Notes under the pieces: model-generated | Told to the model about the DNA's origin: nothing | Seen by the model: the letters and a program-made list of their open reading frames with translations, nothing else | Database searches by the model: none | Translations under genes and position numbers: made by a program | In this document: one piece after another, positions 23,793 to 37,800 of the stretch | How the letters are laid out: each line of letters begins with the position of its first letter | How positions within the stretch are numbered: the stretch's first letter is position 1 | Source: Zerene cesonia | Lineage: Eukaryota > Arthropoda > Insecta > Lepidoptera > Pieridae | Direction: 5' to 3' | Assembly: GCF_012273895.1 (NCBI RefSeq) | Contig: NC_052126.1 | Span: 3,361,218-3,425,217, forward strand | Length of the DNA stretch: 64,000 bases

Positions 23793-24357
23793 TATTATAT
23801 ACTCACCACTAGACCCTGTAGAAATTAAAAAAACAAACCCTTAAAGATATCTCAACATATAACCCTACCATTTGAAAAACGATTACCATCACTATCGCTG
23901 AGCGATATTCTAATGTTGCTAATACATTTATTCATGTTACAAATCCGTAAACATTGTATCGATTACCGTTAAAGTATCGTGGAACCGCGTGAGCGCGCAT
24001 AAACTATCCGTCCATAGTATAATAACATTGTCCGTAGTCTAGGTAAATCCATTACACAGGCCCGTATTGGGAGAAAAGTGTAGGGACGAATAGGGCGATA
24101 TAGGACATAAGTCCTTTGAAGATGATGATACTGATGCTCATAAAAATATAAGCTTCGGTTATAGAATTCAGTATCTTTAAAGGTTATGATTGGGAATATT
24201 GGTGAAATTAAACAATTTTATGTGAAGTACTTATGTACTTGAATTTTTAATTTGTTTCATACTGGATGTTCTCTGATGCGAAATATTTCCCAGTTTTTAG
24301 ATTCAGCTACAAAACTTTCCGGTTTTGAAACCTATAGATTTGGATATTTGGTGTACT

Positions 24358-25357
24358 NNNNNNNNNNNNNNNNNNNNNNNNNNNNNNNNNNNNNNNNNNN
24401 NNNNNNNNNNNNNNNNNNNNNNNNNNNNNNNNNNNNNNNNNNNNNNNNNNNNNNNNNNNNNNNNNNNNNNNNNNNNNNNNNNNNNNNNNNNNNNNNNNNN
24501 NNNNNNNNNNNNNNNNNNNNNNNNNNNNNNNNNNNNNNNNNNNNNNNNNNNNNNNNNNNNNNNNNNNNNNNNNNNNNNNNNNNNNNNNNNNNNNNNNNNN
24601 NNNNNNNNNNNNNNNNNNNNNNNNNNNNNNNNNNNNNNNNNNNNNNNNNNNNNNNNNNNNNNNNNNNNNNNNNNNNNNNNNNNNNNNNNNNNNNNNNNNN
24701 NNNNNNNNNNNNNNNNNNNNNNNNNNNNNNNNNNNNNNNNNNNNNNNNNNNNNNNNNNNNNNNNNNNNNNNNNNNNNNNNNNNNNNNNNNNNNNNNNNNN
24801 NNNNNNNNNNNNNNNNNNNNNNNNNNNNNNNNNNNNNNNNNNNNNNNNNNNNNNNNNNNNNNNNNNNNNNNNNNNNNNNNNNNNNNNNNNNNNNNNNNNN
24901 NNNNNNNNNNNNNNNNNNNNNNNNNNNNNNNNNNNNNNNNNNNNNNNNNNNNNNNNNNNNNNNNNNNNNNNNNNNNNNNNNNNNNNNNNNNNNNNNNNNN
25001 NNNNNNNNNNNNNNNNNNNNNNNNNNNNNNNNNNNNNNNNNNNNNNNNNNNNNNNNNNNNNNNNNNNNNNNNNNNNNNNNNNNNNNNNNNNNNNNNNNNN
25101 NNNNNNNNNNNNNNNNNNNNNNNNNNNNNNNNNNNNNNNNNNNNNNNNNNNNNNNNNNNNNNNNNNNNNNNNNNNNNNNNNNNNNNNNNNNNNNNNNNNN
25201 NNNNNNNNNNNNNNNNNNNNNNNNNNNNNNNNNNNNNNNNNNNNNNNNNNNNNNNNNNNNNNNNNNNNNNNNNNNNNNNNNNNNNNNNNNNNNNNNNNNN
25301 NNNNNNNNNNNNNNNNNNNNNNNNNNNNNNNNNNNNNNNNNNNNNNNNNNNNNNNNN
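24358..25357. other. Scaffold gap, 1000 N
   Basis: Exactly 1000 N. The gap ends 356 bases before the proposed start codon of the beat-like gene, so part of the promoter or a 5' UTR exon could be hidden in it. Confidence 0.99.
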
Positions 25358-25713
25358 AATTATTTACAAATATTCTCTCTAATCCGGCCCTGCAAATAGC
25401 ATAACTCTTTTAAAAACAAACCGTAAATTTGGAGATTTAAAATGCTTTTATCTGTGTTTGCGACGATTCGCGCTGTGTTGAATTAAATTCGCTGTGAAAA
25501 TAGTTTGCGTAAGTAAATGTCCACTAAAATGTGTGCGTGTTTCGATCAGCGTTATGTACACAGATAGACAGACATTTATTTATCTATCTATCTGTATAAA
25601 CGGTAACTTATTTTGATGTAAATATACAGCACAATCTAATCATCCATACAGTTCAACGAATACGTTTGGACACAGGCTATCGTTCGGGTGTCAAGGGGCG
25701 AGACGCGGGAGGG
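25358..25713 (+). promoter_or_regulatory. Region upstream of the beat-like gene
   Basis: This is the DNA between a gap and the proposed start codon. A TATAAA lies at 25595-25600, a plausible but weak core promoter position. The last 50 bases are CpG-rich and the reading frame is open into them. No transcription start can be fixed from sequence. Confidence 0.2.
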
Positions 25714-25804
25714 ATGAGCCCGAGTTACATATGCTATGATGTAAGCAGCTCAGGACAGTATATAAGGGCTGCCGCCTGCATATATTTTATTATTTTATGC
25801 AATT
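25714..25804 (+). CDS. beat-like: beat-like exon 1: start codon and signal peptide
   Basis: The ATG at 25714 opens 30 codons plus one base and ends at a perfect GTAAGT donor (25805-25810). The leftover base joins the first two bases of exon 2 to make a Cys codon, so the phase fits. The encoded start has a polar lead of about 18 residues, then a hydrophobic core AAACIYFIILC (19-29), which fits a signal peptide leading into Ig1. The segment is GC- and CpG-rich against its AT-rich surroundings. The frame is open upstream of this ATG, so an earlier start or a 5' UTR exon is possible, and a gap ends at 25357. The lead is long for a signal peptide; another first exon could exist. Confidence 0.55.
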
Positions 25805-28800
25805 GTAAGTACAAGAACAGCGAAATCCCGTACAGGATCTTTTCGATATTTATTACTACATTATACACTATTTTAAATTCCTTTTTTCTAGTATGGAACT
25901 TAAGTATTTTGTGTTTGACCTGTGTTAGCAGTTAATATAGTTCTACGTAAAATGTATACTCATACGTAAAAGTAGAAATAGGAAAGAAACTCAAAACTAC
26001 TCACTAAAAAATGTTTTATCACTAGAATGCTAAGAACGTATTTTCCAAGTAACTACGATTGTTTTATTTCGACCTATTTTAATTCGATTGAAACTGACAG
26101 GAGTTGCCAAATAAATTGGACGTTTATTAGAAATCATCTCACGACGTCACTTAAATTATAAAAGTACGTCCCAGATAGCATTTTTAATAAAACCTTTTTT
26201 AAATGCAAAATTTATCTCTCGTGATATGAACGTAAAAATATGTATATCGTTATCCGATACGCTTCTATAAATCTGAATAAAATAAGTCGCCGACATAAAC
26301 AGTAATTTGTGTAAAACCTGTGTGAAACTGTATTTCTCGTTGGCATTAATTAATGTCTAGGGAATTATTGGTTATTAATGCGATAAAAATGTGGGTTACG
26401 CGTTGTAACCGTGTTGCATGAAGACAAATGGTTATATGTAAATAAGATTATCATTGTTCAACACTTGGTTATTTGTACAACTGCGTTAAGTGGATTAAAT
26501 GAACTAAAAGCATGTTTTACAATGCCTTAAAGTGTATGATCTGCTACAATATAAATGCAAAAATGTCTATGATATGATATTGTGTTGAAATGAATAAGTT
26601 TTATATGATAGAAAAAACATCTAGCAATATTAGGTATCAAATGTTTATTTGTAATTAATGAATCATTAAGAACTGCTTACTCAATTACGCTGATCTCAGG
26701 ATTGGGGATGAAAATAAAATAGCCAATTAGAAATTAATATGTGGGCGGTACACGTGTAATAATGTTTTCTAAATCAATGAGTTGTTTACTCTGTCGTCAC
26801 AATAACAAATTACAGGCTGAACGGTAATGAGGAATAAATATTTTCCTATGTACGCTATTATGTATTCAAAATAATTGTAGTATGAAATTTTAACGGATAT
26901 TGACATTTTACACGCTTTTATTAGATTCATTTTTACACTCAATTTTGACTCATTTTAAATGGACAGATTTAATTCAAACTTTGTACACTTATTAAAGGAG
27001 AAAGAGAGAGAGGGATTGGATGAGATAATTTTATCGTACTGCTTAGAATGGACAAGATTAAATGATTTTTTAATGTATATTTTGTATAAGAAAGTATTTT
27101 ATTATATCATTAAAGCTTGTATTTTTTTTGTTTTAATTAATATTCCAGGCTAAATATAAATATCCTTAGAATAGAAGGATCAAGGAGGAACAAGCAAATT
27201 CCTGTCTCCGTTATTAGGTGATAAAAAAATGCAAAGTTTTAACATGCCGTCCGAAGTACCAGGCAATAATAACTCAAAAGAGTATTAAGAGCAAGATTTG
27301 AGGAGCTGCGATAACCTCCCTGTCGTTTACCGTTACGAGCTAACTTCTAACGAGACTCATAAACTCTGTATTTACTCCACCTTCGCTCAGTTCTGCGAAT
27401 CGTAAAATATTACAAGTTTCGAAATTGTTAAATTTTTAAACGAATATCTGCTCTTTGTTGACGCCTTAAGGGTTGGATTCGTGTGTATTTTCCCTTGTTT
27501 AAATACAGTAGTTTGTAGTGATTATTTACAACATTTTAAATGTTATAGCGTTGTGTGGCGTTAAAGTCAAAAGTTTTATGAAATACGGACATTGCAAAAT
27601 AACACACTATACTAAATTTTTATTAAATAATAAATAATCCTAGCAAAAACGATATTGCATTCAAATCTTGCATCTTGCTACTTGCAATATGTATGACGAC
27701 GAGTCATGTCATTACGATTTTATTAAGAAAATACTAAAACAACATTACATAGTATATTTTCTCGTGTGTTTTACTATAATAACTAGTCGGAGATCTTATA
27801 AAATAATATAATAAAATAATCAAAACAATTTTCCATACGTTAATTTATTCACAAATTTTTTGTACGGTAAACAAAATAACACAATTTTCTCTTCGTTACA
27901 GGTACGGTCAGCACGTTAAAATTCCTCCAAATCCACGTGCCCAAAGCGGTATTAACCGGCCAAAACGCGGAGCTGATGTGCACATATGAACTAGAAGGTG
28001 CACAACTATACTCCATACGGTGGTACCGTAATATGATAGAGTTTTATCGCTATGTGCCTAAAGAATCGCCTGCCACTAAAGTGTTCCCGGTTGCTGAGAT
28101 TAAGGTTGATGTAAGTATTATACGTATCCTACCAATATTATAAATGCGAAAGTTTGTAAGGATGTGTGTGTGTTTGTTGCTCTAACGCAAAAACTTCTAA
28201 ACCGGTTACAATAAAATTTGGTACGTAGACAGCTGAACAAGTGGAATAACATATAGGCAACTTTTTATTCCGATTTTCCTACGGGATACGGACTTACGCG
28301 GGTGAAACCGCGGGGCGCAGCTAATCTTCTATATTGTTAAGTTCATGAATAAATCATGAATGAGTCGCGTTTTACATCCTTTAAAAGCCTTCAACGTTTT
28401 GTTTCCTAGGTAGCAAGATCGGATCAGAATCGAGTAGTATTAAGGGAGGTGGATAGAACCTTAACCGGCGAATACCAATGTGAAGTGTCTGCAGATGCCC
28501 CACTTTTCCACACAGACATCAAAGCAGCAGAGATGGTGGTTGTTGGTATGTATTTACAATAACGTATAATACACGATACGATACGACACGATACGATATG
28601 ACACAGCAATGCACAATCCAACACAGTACAGCACAACACAACAGAACAGAGTAGTGGCTCAGTAGCTTAAGCCATATAATAAAAAAATCACGGGTGTTAT
28701 CAGATGAAGTAAACTTTTATTATATACTATGGTTTTTATGATTAAATCAAACTTCGTAGATGTAAATATCATTTCAGAACTCAAAACAAAACACTCAACG

Positions 28801-31800
28801 TTCTAAATAACAACTCAAAGTACATAATCGTTCCTTGATCTTATTACGATCTCAATACATAAAAGATTAATTAATCGAGAACACTTCATCTAATCAAGCG
28901 TCTTCTAAAATGTATTTTTAATCTGCTACCGTGTTGAAAAATGTAAGAAAATCAACTCTGTTTACATGAATAATTACTCCGCTTTGCCAGCGATTGAAAT
29001 GGCTCGTGCATACTAAATTTTATGTTGTTTTGATTTAGTAGCTTCCGTGATTTCAATGTTTATATTTGATTTGAAGTGGTGTTTATTTATTTTACAAATA
29101 TTTAATGAAGTGAGGGGTTAACAAGTGCACTAGAAATTTAATCAAAATCGTTTATTTGTATAATTACGTGCTTAAATGAAAACTCAATTTACTTTTTTAT
29201 TTATTTGTTGACACGTGGTGTGTTTACTATCACTTGCGAAAAGTGGTGATTTTGGAGTAATAACTACGTTTTCTGTATTGTGATTCATATTGTTTATTTA
29301 ATATAATATATGAGAAAAAAAGTGTAATAAATAAGATAAAAATAAATAATTATGTTTTTTATTGATAATACATCCAGTCGTGGATAAAAAATGCTATGGT
29401 TTCTCCGTAAACATTTCTAGCATTGTCAAACAGAATGCGTACTTATCCCGCGTCAAAGCACTAACCTAACGCCGCTTTATTTCGCCGAATTTTATTATAT
29501 AATAATTTCCTATTCTACATCTTTCGATAAGGAAAGAATTGACGACAAGAACAAAGGAATTTGGACTAGAAAGGGCGAGGAAATTAATGGCGGGCCTCCC
29601 CCGCTCACTGATGCATGCTACTGTTTCACGGCGTTCCTATGAGGATGTGGTACTTAGCCCAGTGCAAGCTGGCTCTGTTCGTTCCAAAGCGTGGTCGACT
29701 TCCGTGCCCAAACGTATAAAACTGAAGTCCCGTGTCCCCTAGTGGAGTATGGGGCAGATGATGTACATCTGTTTCACTGATCGATTTTCTTTACGGACGA
29801 GTAGGTGATCAGCCTTCTGTCTCCTGCCAGATCGAGACATTTTTTTTTGCGTCCCCACCGAGAATTGAACCCAGCACCCTCGGTTCTACGCTCACGCGTT
29901 AACCACTGTACCAAAGAGGCGGTCGATCGGCGGTCGGCGGTCGCCCAAACGTATACTTTACCTTAAATCGGTTTCCATTCAATTTAACGCTAATTGACAA
30001 TCCATATAATGATTTGATTTAGTTCTTGGTTATGTTATAATTACTCCTGCATGATGCAACGTTACTATCAATTTTAAGTCTAATAAACGCTGTCTACATA
30101 CAAGACAATTAGCAAGGCAAAGGCTCTATACAATTCCTTTGTTTGATATACTCAAACGCGGACGGAATGTATTTCCTTACAGCGAACTGAAGCTGACAGA
30201 GGTACATGTATTTATAACTAACAATTACATGTAAGGTGAATGTGTAACAATGTAAATAGCTAATATAAGTAAATATTAATTGTGACCGAAGAATCTGTAA
30301 TAGCTTCTCGGTTGAATACTAGCGAATGCGTACTTATTTAATGTAATTACTTTAGAGATTAGTAATAACTTTGCTTTCGTATGAATGTAACAAATTTTTA
30401 TAATGGAAGAAATAGGCACATTTCCTGTATATGCTTATTTATAGCATATATTATATTTTAATATATAAAGCAGTCTAGCCTAGTTGTTCTTTTTGTATGC
30501 ATGAACGTGCTACTCTCAGGAACTACTAAGCCGATTTGGATGTAACGGAAAACAATCAGTCGACGGATTACAATCTCGCGGAAATCTAAACTTCGTTACC
30601 TTATAACTTTTTACTGAGTGAATAGATGCTAATGATTATTTTTTCATTTGAAAGCTGGTTCCTCATGTGTTGTTCCATTTATTTGAGTTAATTACCGTTT
30701 GAAGGCTGTTTTTAGGCAAAAACAATTATACAATGTCAAGAGAATTATATTTTTGATATGTCCTATTAGAATTGGTCGTTTCAAGGCGTAATCAATAAAG
30801 ATATATGATATTTGGTGGCTCCCGTGTCTTGGCTATTTCTTTGCCTAGTTCAGACACTTTAAAACCGGTTCAAAACAATTACACAGTGTCCAAAATTCAA
30901 TTATGTTATTTGCTACGTACCTTTCGAACTGGCCACTTCAAAGCCTAATCAATAAAGATATTCACCATTACCAAGCCCTTCCCACAGAATTCTTTATTTA
31001 AAAATAAAATAAGAAGAAAAGAAGTATTTTCTAGGACAGTATTATGTTATCTGTGGTATTGCTAAATATTGCATATTCATAATGCAGCTGCTATATCGTC
31101 GACACGTTGCCAAAAAACAAACAGGCCCGTTCGATTTCAATCTGCCACGTCGTTTTTTAGTTTGCATTTGTTCAATTCTACAACCTTTGTATTGTGGATG
31201 GTTTTATATTTTCCTGACCCGGTGATATGTAGGTAAATACGAGTGCTATATACGACTTTATTGTGCAAAGAATAATGTATATTATGGTTTGTTTGTAAAC
31301 AGAAATTCCAATGGTGATGACAACTATCCATATTTAAACGAAGCAATATATTTAAACACAGCAATATGTTTATACATTGAATTACATAAATTCAAATACG
31401 ATTGCTTATATTTACTGATCGTATAATTATGTGTAAGCTAGATAAAAATCATAGACAGATTCAGATAATTATTTGTCAAATAAAGCTAGATATTTAAGAA
31501 ATTTAAAAAGTGTGTATTTAGATATAACGCGTAGATGTAGCTTTTCAGTGAAATAAATATTCCAAATAATATATTTTCATTTTTAAATGCTTTTGTAAAC
31601 TCACTTACGTTCCCTCCCAAATGAAGGACATTTTTTCATTTTGTTTGTTTTATTTGAAAGATGAATTAATCGAGAATGTTCTTGGCCAAATTTGATAAAA
31701 ACCAAATACTTTTTACGATTCCCTCATTAAAATGTATCCCGTATCAAATGACGGCTCGACCAGTGACGAATTTCTAATACAAGATGGCCGCCGACCCAAA

Positions 31801-34800
31801 TAGGGGATTATAAAATTTCCATTTAATTTACTTATTAACTATATTTAAGATGCGACAAATTTTCCAGGGATATATTTTAATGAGAAACGAGCCAGCCCGC
31901 ATCAAACAAATTCTATCTATTACGTTTTGTTTAGGCGTGTTTACAAATTGAGTGAAAGGTCCGATCCCATTCAATTCGACTCATTCACGCCCGAATAAAG
32001 ATTCACCGTTGAATGGAGAATGCTTGTCAGCGTTAAGAAAATGCTTGGGAAAACTTTATTTCGTTCTTTGTGGCTATTTCGATGTTATTTTATATGGTGT
32101 AATTAATGCGATTGTTTTCGTGTGATGTTTCCTTTCGGTTATACTAAGGTTTGTATTGTCTTGTTGTTTGATTTTACGCAAGTATTATACTTTAATAGGA
32201 TTTGATTCGATTGAAAATATGATTTATTGTTATATCATTAAACCCGATGTATCGAACACTTCGCATAGAACGCGGTCATGGGAAGGATAAATTTATATAA
32301 TGAATAAATCGCGTTTAACTCCATTAAAAAGTTCTAAAAGACATCTTTAGGTAGTATATTGATAAGTGAGGCGATTATCATACAATCATGTTAACACGGA
32401 TTGTAGTATCATCAAATTCGAAGGCATAAAATATGAATCTCTTATGGATAAAATTGCTCTTGCAAACAGATTCGGTTAACTCAAAATAAACTTCTTTCAC
32501 TAATTTTTATTTTATATTATATTAATTTACGTTTTAAATTGACCTTTGATTATCATGTTTATGACTTTCATCATCTGTACAATAAACATCCACACCCTCA
32601 AACCCACTACTATCACGCAACAGTTTCCACTACTCAACCAACCAACTCCATATAAAATAACAATGCAACAAAACCTCATCTTTTATAGAAACAAATCGTA
32701 AACGTATACGGAAATAGGTCGCGGCAGAGGGCAAAAACTAACATTGTTACACTACAACACTTATCTTTGAAAGAAATATCGCATGTGACACTGGTACCAC
32801 TGTCCCACTTCTCAAGTGACAACAGATCTAAAAACCTGTCATGTATGTAGTTTATTTTAATACCAACACGGACTTTGCTTCAAACGTCAGAGTATTTCAC
32901 GACAAAGTCTTCATAGATCTGTAGGTACTCGTATATGTGTTCCAATAATATATAATACAACGCTTAGTTAGTCAATAAAACATTTAGTTTTTCAGACGCT
33001 GATTATATAAAAAATACTTAAAACATCTTCGATAGAATTTTCGTGTGTTTAATTTTACGCGAGTATTATACATTTAAAAATTAAAGACTTTTTAACGAAT
33101 TTAAACGCGATTTATTCATTATATTATCAACCCGGCGTTTCGAACACTTTACGGCGAGCGTGGTCACGGGGAGACTCCCTGTCTCCCGTCGTTTAATTTC
33201 TAAATCTTTGATAGATTTTATTCTGTTAGTTAAATTCTTTTAACTGTATGTGGGACTCTGACTGACATCGAACCTTAAAGAAGTTTTAAGTTTTAGATTA
33301 TGTTTTCATAGACTGTTGTGTCTATGCGATCACCCGTTCGTACGCAAGCATGTAAATACACAATTTAAGAACAGATTAAGTCTTTGGTGGTCCTCATTTT
33401 CTCCATTTCAGGGACATAGGATTCCTAGGGTTTTGTAGATGCATAGATTCTCGATTGAAAAATATTAAGTGCATTTTATAGCTAGTTTGTGATAAAATTA
33501 ACTTTCACTGATAAATGCATACTAAAAAAATGCTTATCAATGTTATAGTTATAAGAATATTATAGTTACCCGTTATGTAATCAATCGATCGCAACTAAAT
33601 CTAAAAAAATCTTCTAACATCTGTGGGTGCATGTCAGTTTCCACAGCGATACAATGAAAGGAAATAAAACGCTTTACCGAATATCCCAGCGTATTTGATA
33701 CGCTAAAAATCCATGACTAACGATGCAACATAATAGCTATCAAATGCACAAACGTCACAAGCGTTGATATTGGTTTGTTTTAAACTAATCTGGTCGCTTG
33801 TTCAGGCTTTTCCCGGGTAAAAATTGGTTTTAATTTTGAATTTTTAACATTTATTATCCTAACCTAAAGTAAATCTTCACTCATAAGTGGCGTAACTAAC
33901 GAAGCTTTTTATGTATATTCATCAAATAATTATAAAAATTTAACTCGTGAGATTGCAAACAACCGAAAAGTTATGAAATCTATCGATGTAAAACCATTAA
34001 CGATTATGTTCCTAAGAATGTTATAAGTTATGTCATATGAATTTTTATAAATGTAAATTAATTATCAATATGGGAGTGTCAGTTGTTCATATTTTAACTG
34101 AAAAACTACAAATACATTATTATTATTATATACCCTCAGAAATGGCATCAAGGTTTAATTTCCAACAAAGTAGGCACAGGAATGGCAGGCTTGTAACTGC
34201 GTAGGTTGTTAAAACTAATAGCCTCGGGCCTTATGTCAGACTAAAAACTCGGGGCTTATTGTCTTAATCTACAATAGGATTTCCGTATTGGCTGGAAATA
34301 AAAGGCCTGCGTGGAAACGTGGTGCGCGGAGATAAACAAATCGGGATTACAACCTTTAAACCCATTTTAGTTTGCCGATGCTCGACGACATTTTCTTTTA
34401 AAATGTAGCTTAAAATCGATGCTATCCATGGTGAACGTTTACCCAAATTCTGGATAAAAGACTCTGGTTTAAATACTATTGAGTGAGAAAAGACACAAAG
34501 GGATTATTGGTCTTTTCAGAGTCTTTTGGTTAAAAACCTGTATGTACCTAATGTTTCAGTTAAGAAAAATCGTTTATTCTATAACAATTTTTATTTTAAT
34601 ATTATGTTATTTAATATTTATTTAAATTGGTGCCATATTGATAAAAATATATCGGCGCGTAGATTATTTTAATATTAAATAACGTTATTTGATTGAAGTA
34701 ATAAGTTTTAGAATAATTAAATGTAATTTAAGTGCTTTGTTGCAAATTGTCACGAGTATTGTTGATGGTCATTTTCATTCTTTAAAAACATATTTAATGC

Positions 34801-37800
34801 GATATTAAATTAAGAGCGGGTAGCCTCGAATGGAGTAGTTCGACGACATCTTTGCGGTGCGGCTTGGTGCCTCATAATTGACAGCGGCCACCCGAGACGG
34901 ACGTGTTCTAACCTATTGGTTCTTGATCCGCTCTAATCTTAAATTCTATGTTGTACTTTGATTTAAATAGTGATTTAATCGTTAAAGTAAACCTTGAACA
35001 TTACAAACGTGATTTGATTTCTGTGTTATCTTGTTCACGCTCACAATCGAGGACAATAGCTTGGACCGCTTCAGAAAGCCTTAGAGACAAATATAAAATG
35101 TATACGTACTTTTCTATGTATTGTTCATTATTTACTTTGAAACATCACATGTGCATAAAAATCCATCAATGAACTCACCATATAAAAAGCCTTTATTGAT
35201 AAAACTGTGTGTTCCAGAACCGCCATTTATCGGTCCCAATATAACGTCGGACCGAATGACGTACGTCGGCGGTGATCACATACAAGCGAACTGTTCATCA
35301 CCACCATCATTACCAGCTGCCAACATAACGTGGTACGTCAATGAACAAATGGTAAGTTTATTGTGTTATGAACTCAATCTATCTACATAATATTTAACAT
35401 AAATCATGTCACGTAATCATAAGATTTTGTGTTATAAATATTTGATGCTGGAGACACCATCAATTATTCTCTTCTTCACTCTTCCCTGTTCATTAATAGA
35501 AAGAAAGAAAGAAGATAGGAAAAAACATTCATTTGGCGACATGAAACACAAAAACACAGTTAAATTAAAAAATAATAAAATAAACAACTAAAAACAAAAG
35601 TAACTAATAATAGCGAAGAAAAAAAATACAACAATACGATAATAGTTTAGAGTTTTCGAATATCCTTACTTAATTAATCCGAAATTGTGTTATTTGTTTG
35701 TTTACCTTTCTTTCAAATCGCAATGGATCGTATAACATAGGCTCATTTTAACCGCGGTAGAATATATCATTGCTATGGACACTTCCTTTGAATAGGCAAG
35801 CCCAGCTGCGGACGGAAAGCTAGTGTCACATAAACAGACAAAAATATAAATAGTGTAAATCACATCTATTATTAAAATAAACCTTCCATGCCATTTTAAA
35901 AATTCCACCCACGGTATTCAAAGCTAGGTTCCGCTTCAACCAGTCTGCAAATATAAACAAACGAAGCGAAAATGACGCAGCTCTGCGATGGACAGTTCTA
36001 GGCTGTATGTTTATCCACGGTGCTGATATAAAACTATTAAAACTTGGTCCATTGGTCTCGAATTGAAAGGTTGTTTATGCTCAGATTGACAAATTATTAT
36101 TAATTGATTGAATATTAGATATGAATCTATAGGTAAAGTGTATTTTAACAGAGCTTTGTAAATCAAAGCGTTTTGTGAAAAGGATAAAGTGCTGGAATCT
36201 AAAAGATTCCATAATATTGCTCGACTTATAAAATAATGATTTGTTTTTAAAATAAAAACGTATTTAAAATATAATTCCTATGACCGTTTGTATGAAGTTC
36301 GGATTGATAATAGCTGAAGAATGCAAAGGAAAACATGCACTTTTTTAAATAAAGTATTGAAATAGACCACAAAAGTTTTGCCTCTGAGATTTCTTGTATA
36401 TGGACCCCATGATAGTCTACCTACACATAACGAATTCAAGAAAACATTTCCACATGTTATAACGTCGCAACAAATAAAACTGAATGTGACACAAGTAATT
36501 AAAACATGTTCTCATAACTCAGAATTATCTCGCATTAAAATTACACTCTCTGCCTTAATTAACGCTCGTCAATGATACTTGGCACACTTTTATAGGAAAC
36601 TAAATTTTTTTTACAGTGTTGTGTGTTAGATGTATTGTTTATTATGTATTCATTACTACATATCACACCTCACACTTATCATACTAATATCATAAATGTT
36701 AGAGTTTGTTTTTATGTTTATCCGTCAATCACGCTGAAACTGTTGAGCGGATTTTGATGAAATTCGGTTTAAAGATACGGTATGAGCTGACTTGGGTGAC
36801 AGGATACTTTCATCGCGATTAAATTCACCCTGGGGATAAAACAGGAACCTTGATATCCGGGCGCAGCCGGGACGAGCGTCTAGTTATTATATATATTATA
36901 AAATGGGCCTGCTACTTTTTACTAAGAATCACCATAGAAAGATGGCACCATGACATAGAAAGATATTAAATTGTAAAGAGATGCGTCCTGCACTAAAAGA
37001 CAATTTCAAGTCTTTTTTAGCCACTCGACCCGACATCATAATCACGAAGTTAGCTTTACCAATATTTATTAAACTATTCGAATAGAAATATTTACAAGCA
37101 AATTACACCACAAAACGATACGAAACGGTAATTGTCATATCGTGCTTTTAATCACCGAAAAGGTTAACAGTGTTTATTTCAATGTAAACGGCTCTAACAA
37201 AGTTTTATTTAGGCAATTATTTAAATTGTCCCAGGTGCCGAGTTTCACAGCCAACCACGTGACGAACTTCAGTAATGGTTACGCGTCGAGTTTGTCTACT
37301 TTGGAGCTTGAAACAGCTGTGCTTTCACCTCTGCCGATGCTTATGATACGGTGATTATAATATTTTTATATTTTGGTATGTAGTGTGTTTTATTTTAGTC
37401 TATGTATTAGGTATTTTTAGTCTATATATAAGGGTGACCGCCTCCTTGGTACAGTGGTTAACGCATGAGCATAGAATCAACGGGGCCTGGGTTCAATTTT
37501 AAAGTGGGGATGCAGAAAAAAGATGTCTCGGTCTGGTAGGACACAGAAGGCTGACCTATTTGTCCGTAAATAAAATCGATCAGTGAAACAGATGTACATC
37601 ATCTGCCCCATACTCCACTAGGGGACACGGGACTTCACATAGGGGTATTGCTGAATGTTAATGTGGATAAAGTTAGTACTTTTGTAACATCACATTTTAA
37701 GATTCAAAAATAGATTCTGAACTCGTCTAGCACGCTGTGCTTAATCGATATGGTTCAATTATACTTCTTAGTTATTGAACCATCGTAAATTAAAAAAATC

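Larger units (their letters stand above)
28546..35217 (+). other. beat-like intron 3, about 6.7 kb
   Basis: The longest intron. It holds an R3 fragment (29530-29710), a tRNA-derived SINE (29727-29945), a decayed repeat (30470-30760), two family G repeats (32163-32345, 33043-33190) and a GC-rich patch (34806-34940). No extra Ig exon is needed, because the flanking phases agree. Confidence 0.7.

Noticed and set aside
25759..25767. TATATAAGG as a core promoter
   Set aside because: It lies inside the proposed first coding exon; kept only as an alternative in the findings.
37213..37234. Alternative acceptor TTTATTTAG at 37212
   Set aside because: It would shift the frame relative to exon 4; the acceptor at 37234 keeps it.
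37142..37354. Unspliced 70-codon frame ending at 37354 as a terminal beat exon
   Set aside because: The stop lies in a GTGATT donor, and splicing to 39194 restores the conserved closing cysteine of Ig2.
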